From assembly GCA_001579985.1 (NCBI GenBank), contig LRSR01004786.1, positions 1 through 31,277 on the forward strand: DNA of 31,277 nt, in the 5' to 3' direction. The notes under the pieces were generated by a model. The model saw nothing but the letters and a program-made list of their open reading frames with translations. It was not told the origin of the DNA and made no database searches. A program made the translations under genes and the position numbers. This document shows, piece by piece, positions 21,806 to 31,277 of the stretch. Position 1 is the stretch's first letter. Each line of letters begins with the position of its first letter. Origin of the DNA: Hypsibius dujardini. Lineage: Eukaryota; Tardigrada; Eutardigrada; Parachela; Hypsibiidae.

Positions 21806-22480
21806 CGATGTTTCGATCCTCCCGAACACGCGGGATGACAATGAGAAAAATCTAATTACGACATTGATCAAACCGACGTGCGTCGAGAATTTTAATTAAC
21901 GGAAAGTGTGACTCCGTGTCGATCGCTTAATGAATTAATTTTTTATCGTGATCCAGTATTGACTGCGCGTCATTGATCCTCACTAATACCCTTACTACTC
22001 CTAGCTGCAAACACCAAAATTCGGCCAATGATTTTTGTCATGCGCACAGACGCAAAACACATTTCCAAGACTTTATCAGCTCTTGCCTGGGAAAATAAAT
22101 GGGACGCACAGACATTCCTCTGGGATAAATTGGGCCCTGCTGGAAGGTTCTCACGAGTCTCTCAATCGACACGTACAGTTCTGCGGTGTCATGCATGTTC
22201 GCTCTGTAGCGTGCCAGGCAATCATTATTCGCTCCAACAAATCTCACCTTTCCAGGGTTCTTCATATACGTCATTTACCGACTTTAACACTTGATAGTTT
22301 GTATATTGATCTGTCGTAACAGAATTGAGGTAACGTACCATCTAACCCTTGCAAAAACATTCTTAAAAAAATGTCCTGTCTGTTTGTGTCACACTACGAG
22401 ATGACATAACGAGCGATAATTGACACGTGAAATTAAGAGTTTGCAACTTTTTCCGAAACTGGCCGAGATTTTGGTTTGCC
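21806..22480. other. Intergenic region before the guanylyl cyclase
   Basis: This holds the 3' UTR of the plus-strand GPCR (AATAAA at 22094-22099) and the promoter or 5' UTR of the cyclase. An in-frame TGA at 22421 precedes the cyclase start. A minus-strand open frame at 22038-22274 is protein-like in composition but has no recognisable motif. Confidence 0.5.
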
Positions 22481-25400
22481 ATGAATTTTTTCATCTCGAT
22501 CTTTTCTCTGGATCTTTGTGGTCTTCTGGTTTTTGTTTTGGCGTCAATACTTTCCACTGCCAAAGGCTTCGACTTAGAACTGATCAGCACAATTCCGAGG
22601 CACAACTTTGTGGGGGTGAATCTCCCGGTTACTGGGGCGGCGCTGGACGTCGCACAGACTACCATCAACGCACGCTTTTTCCCCTACCTCAACCTGTCCG
22701 TGACCTTGCTATATAATAAAAGTGACTCAATGTGTGATACGCCAACGGTCGTCGGGTCTGATCCCAACGCCCCGGCTCTCTTGGCGGATTACTACAACAC
22801 CCAAGCCGCGAATCGATGTGTGGCAATTATTGTATCAGGTCAGTTTCAGTGGCTGTTGCTTTTCGAGTTAGACATTTTCCAGTCTCGATTTACAGCACAA
22901 AATTTATGATATGACCTTCGACTTTTATTGGTAATATTTTTCGAGTGCAGTGGATAGTAGTCTCGGATCGCGTTCGACAGAACAAATTTGTTGCAGGAAA
23001 TGAATTGCGAGTAAAATTAATTATCGAAGTATTCAGGTTAGGTAACTGAAAACTTTAATGCCATTGACTACCATAGTTTTTGCCAAAGTGTGTATGTGCT
23101 CCAATCAATAAGCAAATGATCTTGAAACACGTTACTTTGAAATAAAGTAGTTCTTTTCTCAGCTATAATAACTTATACTGTTTGATAGAATATTAACTTT
23201 CAGGTAAATGTCATATTAAACCGATTGAACGTTATTGAAACAACTACTGGTAATTATAACATATATCATATATATATATCATACCTATATATCATATCAC
23301 TGTACATATATTTGTGGTTGGGCGTCTCGACTTGTCCTAAACCTAATCGGAGTATTTATAACATTAAATTAATTGTCTTCTAGGTTGTGGCGGAATGACT
23401 TCAATACCATATCTCGCCAAAGGTACGCGTATCTACGATCAGAGGCGCGTTTGGATTACCAGCGACGGTAACCCAAGCGGGATGGCAACCCTTTAAATTG
23501 GTAGTGCAACACGAGACCAAATACCCTCTCCAACTGCATCTTCCCCCCTCCTACTAGGGTGTGGCAACCCAAGCAACTCCCCTGGGCGCTCTGAGGGTCC
23601 GGCGGGGTCTGCACCCCTGGAACTTTCATTTGCTCAAAAATAATGCTTGGGGTTACATTGAAAAAATTAAATAAGTATAACAAACGTATGAATAGAGTGA
23701 ATGTTAACATAAACTATATTAAATGCATTTATTTTATTTACTATTAACTATTTATTTTGACCCCAAAGACATTATTTGTTATAAATAAAATTATGGATTG
23801 AACGGCAGTTCCAGGGGCTCAGACCCCTGCTGGGCCCTCACGGGCATCCCCAGGGGAGGTAGAAACTAGAAATTTATTTTGAATACGATTTCACCGATCT
23901 ATCATAATAATATAGTATTGCTTTCACAGAATGGAACGTGCTACAGTTTAGCAAGTAAGGACACAATCTTGATTAACTATGATGTACATATTCTGGTATA
24001 TATGTACCGGAACATATTTTAAGTTTAAACATTTTTTGGAGCTTGCAGCAGTATGGTGCCATCCTTCGTATACAACCACATGACCACCCCGACCTCCATC
24101 GGGATGGCCGGATCGATGGACGACGCGGGGACCGCCCTGCTGGACCTTCTTCTCTATTTCAAATGGTTCCACGCGACCTTCATTATGGAATTCACCAGTT
24201 CCACAGCCACGACCCTATACGACCTCTTTTACTTCACAGCCAATGCATTGCTCCGGCGGTATCCTAAATACCGCCTTCTCCAGTTAGAAAAGACGCAGTA
24301 CAATTTGCAAGACGAACAATCTCAAAAAATTGCCTTGCAGCTAGCGAGCGCCCGAAGCCGAGGCAAGTAAGGTCTCTCCCCGCAGAAATATTATCTATCG
24401 CCTAACTTTTGCTGGATTTTATATCTTCGTTAGTTTTTCTGATGCTGTCCTCTACTCCGGTCGTCATTCGTTTAATGGTACGGTTATTAAAGGAGCAATT
24501 ATTAAGTCACTTGCTTGTGAGTAAGCAGCGAATTTTTATGATTGCAGCGGCTAATGCGGGATCTCGGTCTGTTTCAGCCGGGAAGCCATGTATGTGCAGC
24601 AAGGAGTCAAGAACCCAAAAAGAATCAAACGTCGAGGATAAGATCAAATCAAATCAAAATACACATTTGACCACGATCGATCATTCGGATATTATTTTAC
24701 GAATTTCAGACTTTTTGTAGCGTTGTTACAAAACTCGTCGAATTATTTGGTATGGGTGATTTATAAATATTGCGAAATTCATATGATTACACACACACAA
24801 ATTGCTGTATTCGTTCAATTCGAAATGGGAGATAGTGCTCCAAAACAATATATATAATTTTAGATTGCCCGATTTGTTTGCTTGTCTGAATTGAATCGAT
24901 ATTAGTTACGATTACAATTTACGAATGAATATTTTTGCATGTTAGTTTTACTAAAATAAATTTAAGATGAAACTGCAATTTGACGCAAAGAGTATTAAAT
25001 TTTAGCCACTCCAGTCGGTTTTGGCATTTAGTGTTATAAAATAAACGCCGGTAGGGCGTGGTTTTAAACGGAAAATGTTTGATTTGATCATTCGGTTAAC
25101 ACTTTGTATTTTGTGGTGGTTGCAGGTATTTATTGTTCTGCAACCGACCGAACAAGTCTCATATGGGCCAGCTTCTCTATTTGCGTTTCCAAAAGAAGAG
25201 GTACTGATGAAGTCGTTCTCGCGGAAAATGGCGGTCACCTAAACTTATCCTATACCTGGTAGTATATACTGAATATAGAAGTATGTCTTGTAGGATAAGA
25301 ACCTCTTCCGATCGGTTCTCTACCTGACATCGTTCACTCCCGCTGGGGATGAATCCGTCGCCTTAAACGATGTACTCGCCAATCGATCGCAAGTGCTATA

Positions 25401-28395
25401 CGGGACAACATTGGAAGATGGCTTCAAGGTGTGAGATAATCCACGCAAGTGGTGCTTATACATTTCTGTTTAGATTTTAAATTTAAATTCAAATAATAAT
25501 AATATAAAAAAAAATTTAATAATACAAAATGGACGTTGTTAATTGTTGAATTTTAATAATTTAAAGTGTAAACCATTCCCATTTAAAATTTAATTTGCCA
25601 ATTTAAAAGCAATTTGCCGGCTTTAACTTAGAGTAGATTTATTAGATTAGTGAAATTTTATTAACACCCGTAATGTCTCTGCATGAAATCATACTTTAGC
25701 AATATTTACGGAACCAGTCTGAAATATATTCGTTGCAGCCAAAGCTTGCTACATATTCTGATCATTTTTTCCCCGATAGCCCCTGGATCTGGCTCCTGTT
25801 CAAGCGACTTTTAACAGCGCCTACATTTTTGCCACACTGGTGAATGACTCAAAAAACGCCGAAGGAGCGGGACGACTTAACGACGCGCAGTTGTGCAACG
25901 GACGACGCCTGAGATCGCTCATGGTCAACCGGACCTTCGCCTTTCCTGGGGGACCCGTTTACATTGACCCCCTGGGTTATAGCCACGTCGGATTTGTGGT
26001 GTTAGCCTCGAATCATGAAAGAGGAAACTATCAGGTATCATGACTCAAAACATGTAGATAAACATATTTATAAGGAAACCGCTATGGTCACCCACTTTCA
26101 CCCCCTTCCACACTTCGTTTTACTATTGACACCCCCTTGTCAACTTTGATTATTTTAACAGTGAGTTAATTACTAGTAACACTTGTGTACGAAAATACTT
26201 TTAAATTGTGTAAAAGCGAAATACAAAAATGGAGCGAAAAATTAAAATGCGAATTATCAAAATAAAATTTTGAATATAATATTGCATCGTTTACATTTCA
26301 CAATTACAAAGATCGATTATATTTTTGCTTCAATAAATTTTGGTAGTTCAGAGATACAAATATATTTTAACAGAAGAATCTCTGTTAAAATTGGTTTTAA
26401 TATCAGCCTTACGAAATTGGGACTAACAGCTCATTCTTTTCGTAATATCATAAGTGTTAGGCCTTCATCCCTACTAGGACGGAAGAAGCTGTTAGACTGA
26501 ATAATATAAGAAGAATTGCGGTAAGACTTTACTGGTAGATGAGATTAGAGGTGAAAGGAAGGAACTGTACTAGAATACTGTAGAACATACGCTTATATAG
26601 TCATGGATAAAGAATAGTTCCTGATCTAAAGTACTAGTTCCTCCTGACATGGCGGAAATATGTACGTGATAAGTAAGTACACTATAGAATGTGAGGAGCT
26701 AACTAGGTAGACAGACATACTATTAGTAAGTGTTGGGTACTTGTTGGGTACCACTCAACGTCGGCTAGCTTGATTTGTCAATTTTATTTCATTTGGAAAA
26801 ATATTATCATTATTGTATATACATCATTAGCATCATTATTATATTTGGGAAACAATATAGACCCTATTTAAAATTCTTTAGAGGATATTTATTTCCATGT
26901 CTCCTCATTTCTGTAGATTGTCGGGCGTTACGACTCCTTCCAGCAAATATACATCTGGGATCCTCAAACACGATTAGAATGGGTCGGAACCGGTCCTCCT
27001 GCCGATGTTCCACTCTGCGGATTTTCCGGACGAGAAGGCATTTGCAAAGATCAGGGTATATTCTGACGACGCAAAAGAAAACTTGCAATTATTGCTACAC
27101 CAACCCATCAATCAATGTAAGAAATAGCAACTGCTCCTTTTCAGAGCGCTCTATGGCCGTCACAATTGGTGCTGCAATAGTGGGAGCCTTGGCGGCTATC
27201 CTTTTAATTTGTACAGTTCTGCTGATACGGTAAGAGGAGTCTGGGGTCCACTCACAATTGAACCATTTTTTCTGTCCTACGGGTGGGAAATTTAGCAATA
27301 AGATTTACTGGGACGCCTGTCCAATTTAAAAATTACTACGAGTATAAGCGAAATTTATTGTGGAATTAACGGACAGAGAAATGATCCAGTAATTCTGGAA
27401 AGCCACACTCAAAATTCCAATCCAATGCCAAGACATGCATATAATTTCGCCCCTGGGGCTTGTGCCATTCGATTCAACATTCAATTTTGGATGGGAAGTG
27501 TATCGAGAAAACATAAACTTAATGTTTGAATGTGCTAAAATTTGTTATTTATATGTAGGCGTGCACAAGTGCAAAATCGACAGACTCGCCCGTGGGTCCT
27601 GAGTGCAGCGGAGTTTAAACTATCAGGAACACAGCAGCTCGACGAAACTTACTTGAGTGCGGAAATTGATGGCCGCTGTGCATTCCGAGGTCGAGATGTC
27701 TGGATCTCGACCGTGGGCATTAGTCCGAAGACCCACATTTTGGACCACCGAATGGTTACACTGGGGGACTTGGTACGAGAGATGCAATAAGCTTACCGTT
27801 GCGGATGTCAAAAATTTAAATCAATTCGTAATTAGTCTTTTAATCTGAGTTAATACTCGTTATTTAAAGATAATTAGATTATAATTTTCAGTCTTGTAAT
27901 TAACTTGGCATAGTTTTTTTATTTCGCCCACTTAGTTCTTCACAAACTAAACATTTCAGTTATTTTTTTCCAGAAAACAAAGCTAGTCTTTCAGTTTGTA
28001 GTTCAATGCTGCTATAACTCTACTGTGAGCAGTTAATGTCAGTCGTCTGCCGCTTCTAAATCTTTTCAATTTATTCAGCTCTTCGCTTGCCACCAGAACA
28101 ACGTGAACCAATTTCTCGGACTCATCATTCACCCAGCCAATTCCTCACTTTTGTTTGTGGAAGAATTCGGCGGAAAGGGCTCGTTGCGCGACCTAATCAA
28201 CAACGGATCTATTAACCGGGAATTCCAGAAGTCTTTCGTGCAAGACCTCATTCAGGCAAGTACTAACACCCAGACAGACGGACGGACAGACAAACAGGCA
28301 GGTACGCAGGCACGCAGGCACGCAGGCACGCAGACAGGCAGACAGAAGACAGACAGACGGATAGACAGACTGACAGACAGACAGACAGACAGACT

Positions 28396-28431
<36 letters not shown>

Positions 28432-31277
28432 AACAGACAGAAAGACAGACAGACAGACAGACAGACAGGCAGACAGGCAGACAGGCAGACAAGCAGGCAG
28501 ACAGACCCTAGTTGATCTATTACTCTTGCACATTTTCAGGGTTTACATTTCATTCATACCTCGAAATTTCGGAAACATGGCCGACTGACTAGCCTTTGCT
28601 GCATCATCGACAGTCATTTCGTTCTCAAAATTTCAAAACTCGGACATGAGCATTTGAGGGATTTGGATGGGTCCACGGTGGCGCACAATCGCAACCCAGT
28701 GTCACCTGAATTCAGTATCTGGAGCCCGCCTGCTTTATCCCAGTCGGCTGGACGGGTGACGGACTCAAAGGCGGATATCTACGCGTTGGGGATAATTCTC
28801 TACGAATTGTTTACAAGCCTCGACGTCTCTGAAATAGCCTATCATCTTTCGGAAAAATTGGCGAGTAAGTCAGCACATATCCTCGTCATCAAAGTAGCTA
28901 GATTTTGAGCTAGAAACACATTCACAATTATACAAATACGAATATCGATTTATTGAGCAAAACGTTTAATTGTTTTGCAGCTCAACGTTTTCGCTCTCCA
29001 TTGGTCCCGGATGATCTGTTGGGCTGGATCGTGAGATGCAGTAGCGAAGACCCATTTCAGCGGCCATCGATTGAGCAAGTGCTGAAAGTCCTCTTTGCGA
29101 AGCTACAAATCAGGAAGCAGGATAATCTCATGAGTCGAACGATGAGACGTCTTGAAACTTATGCCAACGATTTGGAGGACAAAGTCAATGAAAGAACCAA
29201 GGATCTACTGGAGCAGAGGAGGCTGTGTGATTCTCTGCTGGAAGAAATGCTTCCCAGGTAAGTTAGGCAAAAGCAGTCAATCTAAAATTTAAATTTGAAA
29301 AATATGGCTGATTATTTTTTATATCTACAGAATTTTTTATTAAAAATTACTGGGAACATAAAAAAAACGTTTTTGAAAAGTGATCGTGTATACAACGTTA
29401 CGCTAGACGATCACTTTTTAGAAATTACTTTCAGATGTTAAATTGTTATTAAATATATCGTAGATAAGTAAATAAAAGTCAATCAAATTCTTACTGTTTA
29501 AATTTCAAATTGTATCAAATAAAAATTTAACATCCAAAAGTCGTTTTTGGAAATTATTGTGTAGCGTAAAGCAAACATAATCAATCTGAAATTTCAAAAG
29601 TAAAAATGTGGCTGATTAATATTTATTTATCTACAATATATTCTAACAACAATTTAACACGAAAAGCCGTGCGTTCTTAAAGGGTCATCGTGGAGCGGCT
29701 GCGAGCCCATGAAGACGTCACACCGAGAATGTTTGACTCGGTGACCGTCTACTTTAGCGACATCGACGGGTTCGGGGACTACGCACTGGCAAACACACCC
29801 TATGACGTCATCTCCTTCCTCAACCAAGTTTATTCAACTCTGGACGTTCTGATCTCACAGTTCGACGTCTACAAAGTGGAAACGATAAACGACTCATACG
29901 TGGTAAATAAATGAAATTATTTTAGACGGTATTTTCAAGCCTCCTACGAAGTTCCCATATGATTGAGAATGGTTGTACTAGGTGGTCAGTGGTATTCCTA
30001 TTCCAAATGGCAGTCATCATGCCAGCGCCGTGGCCTTTATGGCGCTTTCATTCTTGAGGGCGTATTCCGAGTCCAATTTTCGCCGCCAGACCAGACTTCG
30101 AGTGGGAATGCATTCAGGTTAGCGATGCGGAAAATAAAGAGCTCGTTTATGGTTCGTGCAGGTCAGAACCGGTACCCTGGGGATAGGGTCAGGAGGTGCG
30201 GGTGGAGGGGAGAATTTTTTTCGAAGTTTATTATAAAATTCGGCTTATTGTTCCTGCTGATTATAAAGTTGTCAGGTTGTGGTGATCTGGTTTCCAAGAG
30301 ACCCCTGCCCGGATTTCAACACATTTTTCCCCAAAACTTCAAAAAACCCCTCAAGTTCGAGGTAAAAACGGAATTTTTTGGTATTATATTGAAATCTTGG
30401 CGACCCTGGAAATCAGCCCCTCACACCTCGCACAAGTTTTTATGTAACCAGGAACGACAGACCAAACTTCGTAGAATTGACACGACAAGACAATTGTCAC
30501 AAAAAACTAATTTTTTGGCACGACAGATTATTTTTTTGTCACGACAAAAAACAAATTATTGTAACGAAAAAAATACCTATTTGTACGGTATTACCGTTGT
30601 CTAGTGAAAATGCCCCGCAAAATATTTAGTTTTTGACATGACAAAAGGTATTTTGTTGCGATGAAATTTGTTTTATCATGACACAAATTCTTTTTGGTTG
30701 TGAAAAATTCACTTTTGTTTTGACTAACTCAATCTTTGTCGTGAGTATTAAATTCACATTGTATCACGACACACATGGAATTTTGCTGCGACAAAAAATG
30801 AATTTCTCGTGACAATTGTCCAGTCATGCCAACTCTAGAATTTTGGGTTTAAGGTTTGAAAAGAAATTCTTCCTGAACTTTGGCCCCATCCTCCGGCGTC
30901 TACTCAGGTGTCCCGGTTGCGACTTGTAAAAGTCTCTAAAGGAGCTTTTAAGGAAAACACAGGCCTGCATGTCTAACTTAAATAAATCTGTTGAAGGGCC
31001 TGTCGCAGCTGGAGTTGTCGGCCATCGGTCACCACGTTACTGCTTGTAAACCTTTGCCAAAAAATGTCGTTCAATTTTATAAGCGATTTCAGGTAATTTG
31101 TTTTTTCCCTAAGGTTTGGCGATACGATGAACACGGCCAGTCGCATGGAGAGCCACGGCGAACCTGGTCGAATTCACGTCAGTCCAAAGACCGCCGAGTT
31201 CCTGAAAGAAGTGCCACAGTTACAGCTAACGCCAAGAGGCACGGTCACCATTATAGGCAAAGGGCAGATGGAAACGT
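22481..31277 (+). CDS. Receptor guanylyl cyclase (single-pass), 3' end cut off by window
   Basis: Eighteen exons: 22481-22838, 23384-23422, 23930-23954, 24049-24362, 24434-24516, 25126-25200, 25294-25428, 25780-26034, 26917-27055, 27145-27229, 27559-27772, 28079-28255, 28540-28864, 28981-29257, 29683-29902, 29982-30117, 30997-31045 and 31114 to the edge: 1023 residues, phases consistent throughout. Signal peptide about 1-29; ligand-binding ectodomain to about 474 (ANF-receptor fold; [15 protein letters not shown] is typical). TM about 479-501. The kinase-homology domain (about 504-770) lacks a catalytic HRD (HGRLTSLCC at 646-654) and has KISKLG in place of DFG, so it is a pseudokinase. A coiled-coil linker follows, ending LLEEMLPR (827-834). 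The cyclase domain keeps metal Asp860 (SDIDGF) and Asp904, guanine-selecting Glu900 and Cys968, and Asn975/Arg979, so it should make cGMP. TIND replaces the usual TIGD at 901-904. An in-frame stop upstream supports the start. Introns 4 and 12 are GC-AG. Confidence 0.95.
23440..23870. mobile_element. Fold-back element family B, copy 2 (in cyclase intron 2)
   Basis: It shares with copy B1 the left end CAGAGGCGCGTTTGGATTAC, then GGCAACCCAAGCAACTCCCC and GGGTCTGCACCCCTGGAACT. After an AT-rich centre with GGGGTTAC and TTGACCCCAAAG, it has the mirrored right arm CAGTTCCAGGGGCTCAGACC and CCCCAGGGGAGG. The right arm is shorter than in B1. The left arm carries an extra block (23488-23559) that in B1 lies outside the element. 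It fills most of intron 23423-23929. Confidence 0.8.
28263..28505. repeat. GACA/CAGG microsatellite filling cyclase intron 12
   Basis: Near-perfect GACA tetramers with GGCA and AACA variants occupy almost all of the 284-base intron 28256-28539. The repeat begins within ten bases of the GC donor and ends about 35 bases before the acceptor. All frames are open, so it produces false reading frames on both strands. Confidence 0.93.
29278..29635. repeat. Direct repeat pair with internal hairpin in cyclase intron 14
   Basis: Two diverged copies of about 54 bases, 29278-29331 and 29581-29635, both containing TCAATCT, GTGGCTGATTA or ATGGCTGATTA, and ending ATCTACA. Between them is a perfect 12-base hairpin, AAAAGTGATCGT (29376-29387) with its reverse complement at 29407-29418. 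It occupies most of the 425-base intron 29258-29682 and has no coding capacity. Confidence 0.7.
30130..30963. mobile_element. Fold-back element family A, copy 3 (in cyclase intron 16)
   Basis: The left arm has GGTCAGAACCGGTACCC and GGTGGAGGGGAGAA. The right arm, reversed, has TTACAAGTCGCAACCGGGAC. Interior landmarks shared with copy 1 are GACCCTGGAAATCAGCCCCT, CACAAGTTTT and GAATTTTGGGTTTAA. It is longer than copies 1 and 2 because of an inserted stretch at about 30480-30825. It fills nearly the whole 879-base intron 30118-30996. Confidence 0.68.
30480..30825. repeat. Quasi-periodic GTCACGACA repeat inserted in fold-back copy A3
   Basis: The word TTGTCACGACAAAAAA and its variants, in both orientations, recur every 20-40 bases. 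The two outer edges carry the palindrome GACAATTGTCAC in mirrored settings (near 30491-30502 and 30819-30830), followed inward by similar AAATT/TTTTTTGTC stretches, so the insert may itself be a TIR element or a small satellite. Confidence 0.6.

Noticed and set aside
22038-22274. Minus-strand 78-codon frame with protein-like composition
   Set aside because: No motif, no matching exons, and it overlaps the probable 3' UTR of the GPCR and the promoter of the cyclase.
24434-24720. Reading exon 5 of the cyclase in the frame that follows a GT donor at 24367
   Set aside because: That frame gives no ectodomain-like sequence and the wrong phase for exon 6; the GC donor at 24363 gives the family sequence and correct phase.
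27773-27790. Continuation of cyclase exon 11 to the in-frame stop (VREMQ)
   Set aside because: The next exon (LFACHQNN...) joins in phase only from the GTACGA donor at 27773, and the downstream kinase-homology and cyclase domains are intact.
1-31277. tRNA or rRNA genes, CRISPR arrays, retroviral or LTR elements
   Set aside because: None seen: no convincing B-box/cloverleaf, no regularly spaced direct repeats with unique spacers, and no reverse transcriptase, capsid or long terminal repeats.

Overview
The window is eukaryotic, from an invertebrate animal. Every protein-coding locus is broken up by GT-AG introns (plus two GC-AG introns), and the families are animal ones: two rhodopsin-class GPCRs, a receptor guanylyl cyclase and a GPI-anchored Ly6/quiver-like protein. 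A secreted intradiol ring-cleavage dioxygenase, an enzyme family otherwise mostly bacterial and fungal but known from tardigrades and spider mites, together with an animal-style split D-Ala-D-Ala-ligase-like ATP-grasp gene, makes a tardigrade the best single guess. That guess is inference; no species is claimed.

Layout. 355-2207 (+): three-exon Ly6/quiver-like protein with a Gln/Gly-rich insertion. 2208-5311: intergenic, with two terminal-inverted-repeat (TIR) elements. 5312-6771 (-): four-exon secreted intradiol dioxygenase with all four iron ligands. 6772-8436: intergenic, with a second copy of fold-back family A. 8437-11101 (-): four-exon ATP-grasp ligase. 11102-12949: intergenic, with a GACA-type microsatellite. 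12950-14522 (-): two-exon class A GPCR. 14523-18110: repeat-rich stretch with one doubtful 71-residue two-exon gene (-). 18111-21805 (+): three-exon class A GPCR, head-to-head with the first. 22481 to the right edge (+): receptor guanylyl cyclase, 18 exons placed, cut off by the window end inside its cyclase domain.

All exon models were joined by hand from splice signals, reading phase and family motifs; phases agree at every junction of the seven main models. The long uninterrupted reading frames rich in Cys-Leu-Ser-Val or Gln-Thr-Asp-Arg are artefacts of (GACA)n repeats, which contain no stop in any frame.

The most unusual signal is non-coding. Three introns in three genes consist almost wholly of GACA/CAGA repeats, always with GACA on the + strand. 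Several others are filled by, or start within a few bases of, TIR or fold-back elements (families A, B, E and F below). Family A has three copies and family B two, both in and out of genes; one small TIR element (C) sits inside the arm of another (D). This suggests that mobile hairpin elements and satellites are shaping, or perhaps creating, introns here. The cyclase gene also uses two GC-AG introns, both forced by reading phase.
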